NCBI RefSeq assembly: GCF_024385605.1
Contig: NZ_JANFOJ010000009.1
Location: forward strand, 45,736-109,735
Length of the DNA stretch: 64,000 nucleotides
Source: Sporolactobacillus sp. STSJ-5
GTDB lineage: Bacteria; Bacillota; Bacilli; Bacillales; Sporolactobacillaceae
Direction of reading: 5' to 3'
Below are positions 27,538 to 36,129 of this stretch, one piece after another; positions within the stretch are counted from its first letter, which is position 1, and the number at the start of each line of letters is the position of its first letter. Under the pieces are notes generated by a model. That model was not told the origin of the DNA. It made no database searches and was given only the letters and a program-made list of their open reading frames with translations. A program made the position numbers and the translations under genes.

Positions 27538-27587
27538 CCCCCCTGTTAGATACGGGGGGCTAAATCGCTGGCGTGGCTGACGCCACA
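27538..27587 (-). other. oriT: oriT (transfer origin) with nic-site repeat
   Basis: GCCCCCCCTGTTAGATACGG (27538-27557) and its continuation form an inverted repeat of C and G runs around TGTTAGATAC. Read on the minus strand it contains GTATCTAACAGGGGGG, which matches the nic region of Tn916 and ICEBs1 (CTAACAGGGGGG). A second hairpin TGGCGTGGCTGACGCCA lies at 27571-27587. It sits between the tcpA and relaxase genes exactly as in Tn916. Confidence 0.88.
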
Positions 27588-27598
27588 CCAGCAGCAGG

Positions 27599-28999
27599 CT
27601 AGTCCGTCCCTTCGGCTTTCGCTTCGCACGCCGCCTGTCCGTCCTGCCTGCTTCTTATCAGTGTTCCAATCTCTTTTATAAAATTGTGTCCTTTAGGGAC
27701 TAAAGGGGTATAAAACTCTGAGATGACACTTGTCCCTGTATCCACATAACCTCGCCCTTTGATTTGTTTTAGGAAAAAATCCTTTTCCACCTCACCAAAC
27801 ATCATGCTGTAGCCCATTTCCGACATGCGTCCCAAGGCCACACGGAAGTTGAATTGGTCACGAATCCCATCGCCTAAAAATTTAGCGTCTGGACGCTGGC
27901 AGGCAAGGATCAGGAAGTACCCGGCCTGTCTCCCAAGCATGACGATCCGTTTCAACTTGGTTAAAACAACAGAACTCTCTTTCCCAAGCATTTCCATGAA
28001 CGCCACGTATTCATCAAAGATGAGGAAGTGAGCGGGCAATCCCAGATAAGCATAGTTCTCTCCGGTCTTGTAGCCAGTCATCTGTTTCATGGCTTCACTG
28101 CGTTCCATCATACTGTCATAAAACTGGTTCAGACAGGCCATCATGTCTTCTTTCTGATGATGGACATTCGGCATGACTTCAGAAAGATCAGCAAGATCCG
28201 AATTTTTTGGGTCAAGGACATAAAGCATGGCGTTTGTGCGCGCTAAGGCTTCAATGAGTGAGAAGATGAAGTAGGTTTTTCCTCCGCCTGTTCCCCCAGC
28301 AATGAGCATATGAGGTAACTTATCATACTCCCAATAAACAGACTTCATCAGCTTTAAGCGCCCGTCTTTAGCAGTGACTTCTTCAATGGAAATACGATTC
28401 GCAATCGTATCATAGAGCAGGGTATATTCTAGATAAGAATCCTTGAGCTCTTTGTCCACCAGTTCACAGTACAAGCCACTTTCCAGCTTCTTTTCCAAGT
28501 GCAGGAGCTGATCCTGATATTTACCCAACGTAATTTCTACGTGGATGTGAATCAGTCCATCTTTGAGCCGGTAATACATCTTTGGGAAATGGCGGATTCT
28601 CTCCTTTGGCCTGCCGGATGGTAGGTCTTTAAAGAGCCCGTCATGTTGCACCTGTTCGGATTCATACCATTTATTTTCTAGGATCATTTTGGCTAGCTTT
28701 TGGCGGTGCACGAGCTGTTTCACTCTATCTCGATGAAAGTGGTAATAAAGGCCGGCCACAAGCATGCTTATTCCTGCAGCTACACTGACACTGAACATGA
28801 GATAGGGCGTGATAGCAAACTGCAAGCTGCCTTCATGCAAAAGTCGTACCTTCTTCCAGTCCATTAGCATGAGCCGCTTCCCATGAAAGGCCAGCAACAC
28901 GAATAGGAAAACAAGAACGAGTGAGGTAGCAGCAAATCGAAAGACAAGATGTTGATCACCCGCTCGAATCCTTTTTCCTTTATAGATGAAATGTTTCAT
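27599..28999 (-). CDS. TcpA/FtsK-type coupling ATPase (Tn916 Orf21 / ConQ type)
   Basis: 466 residues. Two membrane helices at the N-terminus (about 23-42 and 68-88) are followed by an FtsK/SpoIIIE motor domain. Walker A is AGGTGGGKTYF near 237-247 and Walker B is HFLIFDEYVAF. The protein recognises the relaxase-DNA complex and pumps the strand to the mating channel. A GGAAAGGAT ribosome site precedes the ATG. It is the third gene of the operon and full length. Confidence 0.92.
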   Translation of the reverse strand: MKHFIYKGKRIRAGDQHLVFRFAATSLVLVFLFVLLAFHGKRLMLMDWKKVRLLHEGSLQFAITPYLMFSVSVAAGISMLVAGLYYHFHRDRVKQLVHRQKLAKMILENKWYESEQVQHDGLFKDLPSGRPKERIRHFPKMYYRLKDGLIHIHVEITLGKYQDQLLHLEKKLESGLYCELVDKELKDSYLEYTLLYDTIANRISIEEVTAKDGRLKLMKSVYWEYDKLPHMLIAGGTGGGKTYFIFSLIEALARTNAMLYVLDPKNSDLADLSEVMPNVHHQKEDMMACLNQFYDSMMERSEAMKQMTGYKTGENYAYLGLPAHFLIFDEYVAFMEMLGKESSVVLTKLKRIVMLGRQAGYFLILACQRPDAKFLGDGIRDQFNFRVALGRMSEMGYSMMFGEVEKDFFLKQIKGRGYVDTGTSVISEFYTPLVPKGHNFIKEIGTLIRSRQDGQAACEAKAEGTD

Positions 29000-29029
29000 A
29001 AATGATCCTTTCCGGAAAATGAAATGGCA

Positions 29030-29398
29030 TTACTTTCCTTTAGTTTGTGGCTGCGGATGGGGGACGGCTTGTTTATTTTTCAGCGCTATGTCCTCGGCCT
29101 TGATATACCAGTCCACATCCGCTCCCAAAAATGTGGCAGTCGCTACTGTATCCGCTACCGGGTTGATCAGTTCCACTTCGGCATTATAGTCAAACTCTTT
29201 TAACGGGACGGCAGCCGGAATACTGACCTGTATCATGCGTCCTTGTCCACGGGATTTAAGGTCATAAGTCCGTTCTTTAATTTCATCACTAACCGTCCCG
29301 TCCTCATTATTCACGCGCACTTCACGGCGGAGTGCGGAGAATTTCAGCGCACCAAATGTCTTGTCCTTATCAATCACAATGCCTTCAGCTAATCTCAT
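29030..29398 (-). CDS. DUF961/YdcP-like protein (Tn916 Orf22 type)
   Basis: 122 residues, no signal or membrane segment. The frame starts MRLAEGIVIDKDKTFG and contains ERTYDLKSRGQGRMIQVSIP, typical of the DUF961 family that opens the transfer operon of Tn916 and ICEBs1 (YdcO/YdcP). These proteins are helpers of element processing; the best described relatives promote rolling-circle replication from oriT with the host helicase PcrA (HelP). That role is family knowledge. It is related to the preceding gene product. Good ribosome site AAGGAGGG. Confidence 0.85.
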   Translation of the reverse strand: MRLAEGIVIDKDKTFGALKFSALRREVRVNNEDGTVSDEIKERTYDLKSRGQGRMIQVSIPAAVPLKEFDYNAEVELINPVADTVATATFLGADVDWYIKAEDIALKNKQAVPHPQPQTKGK

Positions 29399-29410
29399 TT
29401 TTTGCCCTCC

Positions 29411-29725
29411 TTATGCTTTCACCATATCGTCTGCATGGAGAATATAATTTGTAAAACCACGAGCACCAATTTTATAACCCTCTGCGGTAATTCGAGGATT
29501 GATCAATTTCACCTTGTCTTCTACTTCAAAATGCTTTTCACCCGCTTCCGGTGGTAACACCAAAACGATATCGTCCGCTCGCTGGATGTCGGAATACAAA
29601 TTGTAGCTGCGGGAAAGGATCATCGTGCGACCATTAACCCGGCGCTGTTCTACATTGCCTTCTCCAGCATATTCGAGGTTTCCAAATGTCTTTTCAACGT
29701 TTGGAATAATGTGTTTCAGTTCCAT
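29411..29725 (-). CDS. DUF961/YdcP-like protein (Tn916 Orf23 type)
   Basis: 104 residues and a paralogue of the next gene: it shares the pattern of KTFGNLEYAGEG, SRSYNLYSDIQRAD and VLPPEAGEKHF followed by KLINPRI. It is the first gene of the conjugation operon here, with GAAAGGAAAA before the ATG. The family processivity role proposed for HelP may apply to either of the two. No Orf24-like gene or regulator is seen upstream; the region to guaA holds only terminators. Confidence 0.82.
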   Translation of the reverse strand: MELKHIIPNVEKTFGNLEYAGEGNVEQRRVNGRTMILSRSYNLYSDIQRADDIVLVLPPEAGEKHFEVEDKVKLINPRITAEGYKIGARGFTNYILHADDMVKA

Positions 29726-29851
29726 AAATCATTTTCCTTTCTGTAAATAATTTTGTTTTGATTAATACGCTGATTCAAGCTTAAATTTTGTCGGGAAAAG
29801 AGCGAGATGCTCTGGTGAAAGCACATCCCTTCCAACACCAAAAACTTGAAA

Positions 29852-29882
29852 TAAAAAGGCTGAAATGATTTCTCATCTCAGC
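29852..29882 (-). terminator. Terminator upstream of the conjugation operon
   Basis: On the minus strand GCTGAGATGA and TCATTTCAGC pair (one mismatch) around a 4-base loop and are followed by CTTTTTATTT. It insulates the transfer genes from transcription coming from guaA. Confidence 0.75.
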
Positions 29883-29960
29883 ACAGGATTGATTAAAATT
29901 TGTGACACAGTGATGGTACCTTTCGAAACAGAATGACTTGGCGGAAAAATAAAATAAAAA

Positions 29961-29990
29961 AGAAGGCATATTCTTCAAAATATACCTTCT
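29961..29990 (-). terminator. Terminator, probably of guaA
   Basis: On the minus strand AGAAGGTATATT and AATATGCCTTCT pair (one mismatch) around a 6-base loop, followed by TTTTTTATTTTATTTTT. It lies about 145 bases after the guaA stop. The stretch between (29991-30135) holds no convincing gene and could include the island boundary. Confidence 0.75.
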
Positions 29991-30135
29991 GAACCTCGAA
30001 CTGATACGGTTCTCTGACTCCGGTCCTTGGCGGAATTTTGGCGGAGATCCTTATCAATTTAAGTGTTTTTATCCATTTTACCTTTGCCAAAAATGCTGTT
30101 AAATCAACGTTTTGACACCAAACGAGGTATCTACT

Positions 30136-31677
30136 TTATTCCCACTCAATCGTTGCCGGTGGCTTGGAGGTAATGTCGTACACAATGCGGTTGACGTGTT
30201 CGACTTCGTTGACGATTCGGGTTGAGATCTTCTCGAGCACATCCCATGGGATGCGTGCCCAGTCGGAGGTCATGCCGTCGATCGACGTTACGGCACGGAT
30301 CGCGATGCAGTGGTCGTAGGTACGGCCGTCGCCCATGACGCCGACGCTTTGGATGTTCGGCAGCACGGTGAAATATTGCCAGATGTCACGGTCGAGACCA
30401 GCCTTCTTGACTTCATCACGAAGGATCGCGTCGGATTCGCGAACGAGTTCGAGCTTGTCTTCACTGATTGCGCCGAGGACGCGGATGCCGAGACCCGGGC
30501 CAGGGAACGGCTGACGCCAAACGATGTCATCAGCAAGGCCGAGCTCTGTGCCGAGCGCGCGGACTTCGTCTTTGAACAGCGTGTTGAGCGGTTCAATCAG
30601 CTTGAATTTCATGTCTTCCGGCAGTCCGCCGACGTTGTGGTGCGATTTAATGTTCTGGGATGAGCCGCCGGCGCCGCTTTCGACAACGTCCGTGTAAAGC
30701 GTGCCTTGCACGAGGTAGGCAATATCCTCGAGTTTATTGGCTTCATCTTGGAACAAATAGATAAATTCATTGCCGATGATTTTACGCTTGCGTTCCGGAT
30801 CGCTGACGCCTTCAAGCTTATCCAAGAAGCGTTTTTTCGCATCAACATGAATGAAATTCATATGGAAACGGTTTTGGAACGTATCAACAACGCCTTCAGC
30901 TTCACCTTTACGGAGCAGGCCGTGATCAACGAAGATACAGGTCAGCTGATCGCCGATTGCTTTGTGCACGAGTGCAGCGGCAACCGAAGAATCCACGCCA
31001 CCGCTTAATGCGCAAATAACTTTTTGATCGCCAACGGTTGCGCGAATCTTTTCCACTTGCTGGTCGATGAAGTGTTCCATTGACCAGCTTTTTTCCGCAC
31101 CGCAGACGCCGAACACGAAGTTGCTCAGAATCTCATTGCCGTGCACGGAGTGGCGCACTTCCGGATGGAATTGAACCGCGTACACCTTTTTCGCATCGTT
31201 TGCCATCGCTGCAACAGGGCAGGATTCACTGCTTGCTTCAATTTTGAAGCCTTCAGGAAGCGTCTTGACGCGATCGCCATGGCTCATCCATACCGTTTGC
31301 GTTTCAGGCAGGCTGCTAAAGAGTGCGTTATCTGTGTTCGCCGTGATCTCTGCTTTCCCGTATTCACGGTGTGTCGCACGTTCAACAGTCGAGCCGTAGT
31401 GCTTGCTGATCAGTTGCAAGCCATAGCAGATGCCGAGGATCGGAATGTCCAGGTCAAAAATAGCTGAGTCACACAAAGGCGCGCCTTCGTCATAAACACT
31501 GTTCGGTCCGCCGGAGAAGATAATCCCCTTTGGATTCTTTTCTTTAATTTGTTCCGCAGTCAGCGTATTCGGGAACAGCTCGCTGTACACGCCTAAATCA
31601 CGAATTCGCCTTGCAATCAATTGATTGTACTGACCGCCGAAGTCCATAACAATAATCAAGTTATTCGGTTGTCCCAT
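30136..31677 (-). CDS. guaA: GMP synthase (glutamine-hydrolysing)
   Basis: 513 residues from ATG 31677, the usual Bacillus length; the GTG at 31689 is less likely. The glutaminase domain has GICYGLQL with the nucleophilic Cys and QFHPE with the catalytic His. The ATP-pyrophosphatase domain has SGGVDSSV. The C-terminal dimerisation domain ends KPPATIEWE. The enzyme converts XMP to GMP. The 3' end is a known target of integrative islands, and the conjugation module starts about 400 bases downstream. The coding sequence is intact. Its GC content is higher than that of the flanking element. Confidence 0.97.
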   Translation of the reverse strand: MGQPNNLIIVMDFGGQYNQLIARRIRDLGVYSELFPNTLTAEQIKEKNPKGIIFSGGPNSVYDEGAPLCDSAIFDLDIPILGICYGLQLISKHYGSTVERATHREYGKAEITANTDNALFSSLPETQTVWMSHGDRVKTLPEGFKIEASSESCPVAAMANDAKKVYAVQFHPEVRHSVHGNEILSNFVFGVCGAEKSWSMEHFIDQQVEKIRATVGDQKVICALSGGVDSSVAAALVHKAIGDQLTCIFVDHGLLRKGEAEGVVDTFQNRFHMNFIHVDAKKRFLDKLEGVSDPERKRKIIGNEFIYLFQDEANKLEDIAYLVQGTLYTDVVESGAGGSSQNIKSHHNVGGLPEDMKFKLIEPLNTLFKDEVRALGTELGLADDIVWRQPFPGPGLGIRVLGAISEDKLELVRESDAILRDEVKKAGLDRDIWQYFTVLPNIQSVGVMGDGRTYDHCIAIRAVTSIDGMTSDWARIPWDVLEKISTRIVNEVEHVNRIVYDITSKPPATIEWE

Positions 31678-31740
31678 CCTTCTGCCCACCCCATCCGTTT
31701 TTAATCAAATTTCCTGTTTCATTCATCTAATAAACCATTT

Positions 31741-31770
31741 AAAAAGCCGGAGGCCACGTGGCTTCCAGTT
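31741..31770 (-). terminator. Terminator after the ArsB/NhaD-type transporter gene
   Basis: A nearly perfect palindrome around GGCCACGTGGC, with arms CCGGA and TCCAG on either side, followed on the minus strand by GCTTTTTAAA. It separates the transporter gene from guaA. Confidence 0.65.
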
Positions 31771-31857
31771 TTAATTTACAGTATCCGTTTTCGCCAAGAT
31801 TCAACAAATTGAACCGCTTTTCCTATTTTAACAATGAATGCAGCGCTCGGCAACCCA

Positions 31858-33144
31858 TCATAATAAATACCTCAGGTAGACATAGATGGTCGAAATAACC
31901 ATTGAAAGCAGCATCACAGGAACTCCCAATTTCATAAAACGAATAAATGTAATGCGGTGGCCGCCTCGTCCTGAAAGAGCGGCAACAACAAGATTTGCGC
32001 TTGCACCAATTAAAAGACCGTTTCCACCAAGACACGCACCCAAGGAAAGACTCCACCAAAGCGGTTCCAGATTCGTGATACCAAGTTCTCCCATATCTTT
32101 AATAAGCGGAATCATGGTAGCGACAAATGGAATATTATCAATAACTGAAGAAGCGATTGCGCTCATCCAAAGGATCAGAAAAGTAGTTGGAACAAGTTTA
32201 CCTCCTGTCAGCGTAAGCGCTCCTTTAGCCACACTTGCAATAACCCCTGTCTCCACAAGTCCTGCTACGAGAACAAAGAGTCCCACAAAAAAGAATAAGG
32301 TCGTCCATTCAACACCCGCTAGAGCATCTTCCAAATAACGTTCTCCGGATAGCAAAAGTAAAAAGAACGCCCCGGCAAGTGCGATTGTTGCTGTTTCTGC
32401 ACCAATAAACTCATGCAAGAAAAATCCAATAATAGTAAGAAACAAAACAACGAGCGCTTTGATCAGCAACGTTTTATCCTTGATTGCTTCACGTGCATTA
32501 AGTTTTGCAATTTTCATGCGCGCTTCTTTACTCCCTTTCAGTGAACGACGGTAAATTAATCCAAGCATCAAGAGTGTTGCCCCCACTATTAGCAATACGA
32601 CCGGTGCCAGATTTGTGATAAAATCTAAGAAGCTGAGCTCCGGTACTGCGCTCCCAATCATAATGTTCGGAGGATCACCGATCATCGTTGCCGTGCCACC
32701 AATATTAGACATGAAAATCTCAGACATCAGGAAGGGTGTCGGGGAAATATCTAATTGTTTTGCAATGCTGAGCGTAACGGGTACAACCAGCAACACGGTC
32801 GTGACGTTATCAAGGAATGCCGAACCCACTGCAGTAATTAATGAAAAAACGATTAGTAACGCAAATGGCTGTCCGTTCACCATTTGTGCTGAGCGAATAG
32901 AGATATATTTAAATAATCCGGTTTGCGCAGTGATGGATACAATGATCATCATGCCGGTCAGAAGACCGATTGTATTGAAATCTATATGCTGAATTGCTGT
33001 ATTTTGAGAGAGGACACCAAAAAGAAGCAATAAAGAAGCTCCAGTCATAGCCACTATAGTTCGATGAATTTTTTCTGAGATAATCAGTGCGTAGGCAGTG
33101 ATAAAAATGATTATAGCAATTAATGCTTCACTCCGCATGTCCAT
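31858..33144 (-). CDS. ArsB/NhaD-type ion transporter
   Basis: 428 residues with about eleven membrane helices. Helical hairpin motifs typical of the ion transporter superfamily are visible: SAFLDNVTTVLLVVP in the first half and ASSVIDNIPFVATM in the second, plus NIGGTATMIGDPPNIMIGS. This pattern fits the ArsB/NhaD group, close to citrate-transporter-like permeases. Substrate may be Na+/H+, arsenite or an organic anion; no arsenic genes adjoin, so arsenite is unlikely. It lies between guaA and a CPA2 antiporter, with its own terminator. Confidence 0.85.
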   Translation of the reverse strand: MDMRSEALIAIIIFITAYALIISEKIHRTIVAMTGASLLLLFGVLSQNTAIQHIDFNTIGLLTGMMIIVSITAQTGLFKYISIRSAQMVNGQPFALLIVFSLITAVGSAFLDNVTTVLLVVPVTLSIAKQLDISPTPFLMSEIFMSNIGGTATMIGDPPNIMIGSAVPELSFLDFITNLAPVVLLIVGATLLMLGLIYRRSLKGSKEARMKIAKLNAREAIKDKTLLIKALVVLFLTIIGFFLHEFIGAETATIALAGAFFLLLLSGERYLEDALAGVEWTTLFFFVGLFVLVAGLVETGVIASVAKGALTLTGGKLVPTTFLILWMSAIASSVIDNIPFVATMIPLIKDMGELGITNLEPLWWSLSLGACLGGNGLLIGASANLVVAALSGRGGHRITFIRFMKLGVPVMLLSMVISTIYVYLRYLL

Positions 33145-33232
33145 CTTCCTTTAATATATTGTTTATTTTGGATTTTTATTTGATGTCTTTGTTTCATTAT
33201 GTTTGGTCACAAGCTATTACATTGCAAAAGAA

Positions 33233-33276
33233 CCGGATCTGTGCAGCAAACCGGCAGAATCCGGGGATTTTTTTTT
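33233..33276. terminator. Terminator between the antiporter and the ArsB/NhaD-type gene
   Basis: CCGGAT and ATCCGG pair across a loop that itself holds a small GC stem. A run of nine T follows on the plus strand; on the minus strand GGTTCTTTTGC follows. It probably ends the antiporter transcript on the minus strand. Confidence 0.5.
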
Positions 33277-33411
33277 ATCTTAAATTTAACTTGCGAATTC
33301 CAGATTGTTTTGTAAAGAAATGAATTGAGATTTTACCCCATTTGTTTCCTGTTCTCTTGGCAAACTTCATTACGATTCACGATACCATTCGTTCAACTGT
33401 TTTTCCAACTG

Positions 33412-34572
33412 CTATTTATTTGCGCGTGCCGATGCCTCTTCTTTTTCAAACAAAATTTTCAGGAGCGGCGGCGTGATCAGTGTCGTCAGAATAACAACAA
33501 GGATGAGTGGTGTAAAATATTTTTGAGCCAAAAGATGCGCCTCTATACCGATAGAGGCGAGTATAAGTGCCACCTCACCTCTTGAAACCATTCCGGAGCC
33601 GATCCGAAATGAAGACAACGGTGAAAAACCAGTCATCCATGCTCCAAATCCGGATCCAATAAATTTGGTCAATACGGCAATCAGTGTTAAACCGATAATG
33701 AACCATATTTGGTCAAAAATACCATTGAATGTCACTTTTAGTCCAATGCTGACAAAAAAGACAGGAACAAAAATGCCATAAGCCACAGGTTCAATCTTAC
33801 GCTCAATAGTTGCTTTGAATGATGTCTGGGCAAGCGCTGTGCCGGCAATAAACGAACCAATGATCCCTGCAACGCCAAGAAGATCTGCATACCATGCAAA
33901 AACAAGGCAAAGAACCAGTGCGAGAGCGATCACAGGTTCGGAAACCTTTAATCTGCCGAATAATCGAACGATCCAAGGAACACCTTTCCACGCTACAAAG
34001 ACTGCCGAGGCAAAGAAAAAGATTTTTTCACCGACAACCCACCAAATTGACGTATCGGAGTCTCCAAATATACTCATAGCGAAAGCCAAAAGCACAATCA
34101 CAATAACATCATCAAGCACAGCTGCGCCAAGTAATGTCATACTTTCCTTTGATTGAAGCTTGCCTAATTCCTTCAGTGTTTGGACGGAAATACTCACCGA
34201 TGTAGCGGACAAGATCAATCCAAGAAAGATCGCATGACTTGTATCCATACCTAGTAGAGTGCCGGCCAGATAGCCAAATCCAAGCGGCAGAATTACACCA
34301 CCCAAAGCTACCGCTGATGAAGAGCGGGCACTGTTTCTAAGATCCTCAAGGTTTGTTTCCAGACCGGCTATAAACATAAGCATGAGTACACCGATTTCAC
34401 TAAAGACATGCATCATTTCAGAATCCGGTATCCACCCAAGAAGTGCCGGGCCAACCAAAATGCCGACGATTAGCTCACCGAGCACAGCCGGCTGCCCCAA
34501 CCACCGAACACTTGCATGACCGGCTATTTTTGTTGCAACAATAACGACTGCTAACTGAATAATAAATGTCAA
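33412..34572 (-). CDS. CPA2-family cation/proton antiporter
   Basis: 386 residues from TTG 34572, chosen because AAGGAGG lies 7 bases upstream; the longer frame runs through a terminator-like hairpin. About twelve membrane helices. Motifs of the Na+/H+ exchanger fold of the NapA/GerN/KefB group are present: GQPAVLGELIVGILVGPALL, FIAGLETNLEDL, and GAAVLDDVIVIVLL with the Asp pair. There is no C-terminal RCK domain. It exchanges Na+ or K+ for H+. It is preceded by a short promoter-hairpin element (34594-34693) also found at 38.1 kb. Context with ktrAB suggests K+ or Na+ balance. Confidence 0.88.
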   Translation of the reverse strand: MTFIIQLAVVIVATKIAGHASVRWLGQPAVLGELIVGILVGPALLGWIPDSEMMHVFSEIGVLMLMFIAGLETNLEDLRNSARSSSAVALGGVILPLGFGYLAGTLLGMDTSHAIFLGLILSATSVSISVQTLKELGKLQSKESMTLLGAAVLDDVIVIVLLAFAMSIFGDSDTSIWWVVGEKIFFFASAVFVAWKGVPWIVRLFGRLKVSEPVIALALVLCLVFAWYADLLGVAGIIGSFIAGTALAQTSFKATIERKIEPVAYGIFVPVFFVSIGLKVTFNGIFDQIWFIIGLTLIAVLTKFIGSGFGAWMTGFSPLSSFRIGSGMVSRGEVALILASIGIEAHLLAQKYFTPLILVVILTTLITPPLLKILFEKEEASARANK

Positions 34573-34593
34573 TTCATGTCCTCCTTCTCCTCC

Positions 34594-34693
34594 AAAAAAA
34601 CAAAAAGGGAGCCTATAATGACAGGCTCCTCCAAAAAACATTTCTTATTCACTTATTACATTAAGCTTACTTAATGAGCAGCTGAATTGTCAA
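34594..34693 (-). repeat. Copy A of a dispersed promoter-plus-hairpin element, before the antiporter gene
   Basis: On the minus strand TTGACA (34693-34688), 18 bases, then TAAGCT, and about 30 bases later a hairpin GGAGCCT / AGGCTCC (34608-34629) followed by CTTTTTGTTTTTTT. The same arrangement occurs at 38111-38204 with clear similarity along its length. It may express a short RNA of about 60 bases or attenuate the antiporter gene. Confidence 0.65.
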
Positions 34694-34775
34694 CCATTTG
34701 TTAGAAAAATAAAATCTAATCGTTCGATCTAGGACAAAAAGACTAGGACAAAAAGAAATAGATTGAACTCCACTC

Positions 34776-36125
34776 TTAGCCGATAAAAATATCTTCGTCC
34801 GGGTACCTTATATTTGCTTTCATACGTTTTAAAAAAGAGAATGCGATCGTGAGTGGACCAATTTTCCCCAAAAACATAACGCACATGATCACAAGCTTTC
34901 CACAAACAGTCAAATGGGCGGTTAGCCCCATTGACAATCCTACGGTACCGAAAGCAGATACAACTTCAAATAAAATACGCTCAAGTGAAGCTTGTTCAGT
35001 GATCGAAAGGGTAAACACGGAGACAAACACAAGAATCAGTGATGTCAGCGCAATGGTCAATGCACGCGCTACAATATGCCGTCCAATGGTTCTTTTACCC
35101 ACCTCAACCTCAGGCCTTCCTTTGATGAAACTGATCATTTCTGCAGCGAGCACAATAAACGTTGTCAGTTTGATGCCTCCGCCTGTTGATGTACTGCCCG
35201 CACCGACAAACATTAAAAAAACCGTTAATAAGATGCCTGGAGTCGCCATGGCGCTATAATCAATGGTATTAAACCCAGCGGTACGAGGCGTAATTCCTTG
35301 AAAATAACCCGCCCATAATTTTTCGCCAAGCGGAAGTTTTCCCAATGTCCGGGCATTATGCCATTCGATTAGCAAAATGCCTGCAATTGCAATCACATTC
35401 AGTACAATCGTTCCGGTAATCATCATACGTGAATGCAGCGACATTTTTCGAAATTTCCGCTCTGAAAGCAGTTCGGCAAGAACTGTAAAACCAAGTCCTC
35501 CTGTGACAATCAAGCCGGAAATGGTTAAATTGATTACCGGATCGCCAACATATCGGATCAAGTTATCCGGGAACAATGCAAATCCTGCGTTATTAAAAGC
35601 ACTGACTGCGTGAAAAACACTGTAAAAAAGGCCCCTACTCCAACCAAATTCAGGAACCAGTCGTGTTGAAATTAGGAGTGCCGCTACACATTCAATCGTT
35701 ACAGAAAAGACAAGCAGCCACACCACGAGCCGAATAACACCACCGAATGATGGTTGATTAAGTGCCTCCTGCATCAATTGTCGTTGTCTGATCGAAACTT
35801 TTCCACCAAGCAAGATAACAAAAAAAACGGCAAAAGACATGATGCCGAGTCCTCCGATCTGGATCAGAAGCATGATCACCGTCTTACCGAACATCGTAAA
35901 CGTCGTGCTGGGATCAATTGGTGCGAGTCCGGTAACGGTCGCTGCGGAAGTAGAAATAAAAAACGCATCGATCCACGAAATCGAATGAGTCGTTGCGATC
36001 GGAAGCTTAAGCATGAAGCAACCAACAATCACAAATGCAAGAAAAATAAGTACTAACAGCAAAGGAGGGTTAAACGTAATTGGCCTGATATCAAGCTGTG
36101 CCATCTTGCTTCTAAACCAAGTCAT
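34776..36125 (-). CDS. ktrB: KtrB/TrkH-type potassium channel subunit
   Basis: 449 residues with four repeats of the helix-pore-helix unit. Selectivity-filter segments such as TSAATVTGLAPID, SAFNNAGFALFPDN, ITPRTAGFNTIDY and SAFGTVGLSMGLT are visible with their key glycines. The channel moves K+ (often with Na+) into the cell. It starts 4 bases after the ktrA stop, so both form one operon. Length is normal. In Bacillus the KtrA ring gates the channel in response to ATP/ADP and c-di-AMP. Confidence 0.94.
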   Translation of the reverse strand: MTWFRSKMAQLDIRPITFNPPLLLVLIFLAFVIVGCFMLKLPIATTHSISWIDAFFISTSAATVTGLAPIDPSTTFTMFGKTVIMLLIQIGGLGIMSFAVFFVILLGGKVSIRQRQLMQEALNQPSFGGVIRLVVWLLVFSVTIECVAALLISTRLVPEFGWSRGLFYSVFHAVSAFNNAGFALFPDNLIRYVGDPVINLTISGLIVTGGLGFTVLAELLSERKFRKMSLHSRMMITGTIVLNVIAIAGILLIEWHNARTLGKLPLGEKLWAGYFQGITPRTAGFNTIDYSAMATPGILLTVFLMFVGAGSTSTGGGIKLTTFIVLAAEMISFIKGRPEVEVGKRTIGRHIVARALTIALTSLILVFVSVFTLSITEQASLERILFEVVSAFGTVGLSMGLTAHLTVCGKLVIMCVMFLGKIGPLTIAFSFLKRMKANIRYPDEDIFIG

Positions 36126-36129
36126 TCAG

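Larger units (their letters stand above)
18017..29725 (-). mobile_element. Tn916/ICEBs1-type conjugation module (integrative element, incomplete)
   Basis: Eleven minus-strand genes follow the Tn916 order orf23, 22, 21, 20, 19, 18, 17, 16, 15, 14, 13: two DUF961 proteins, TcpA coupling ATPase, XRE-relaxase, TcpD, ArdA, TcpE, VirB4, VirB6, CwlT and TcpC. A Tn916-like oriT lies between orf21 and orf20. No integrase, excisionase or ImmR/ImmA regulator was seen, and tetM is absent. The right side abuts the 3' end of guaA. It therefore looks like a transfer module that has lost or separated from its integration genes. The exact ends are not determined. Confidence 0.9.

Noticed and set aside
29893..30090. 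65-codon minus-strand frame after guaA
   Set aside because: It reads through a strong terminator and has no ribosome site; possible island-end DNA but not a gene.
30136..30160. Second copy of the guaA 3' end as an island att repeat
   Set aside because: None found by eye; only 9-base partial matches such as TGGGAATAA near 63.9 kb, which are not convincing.
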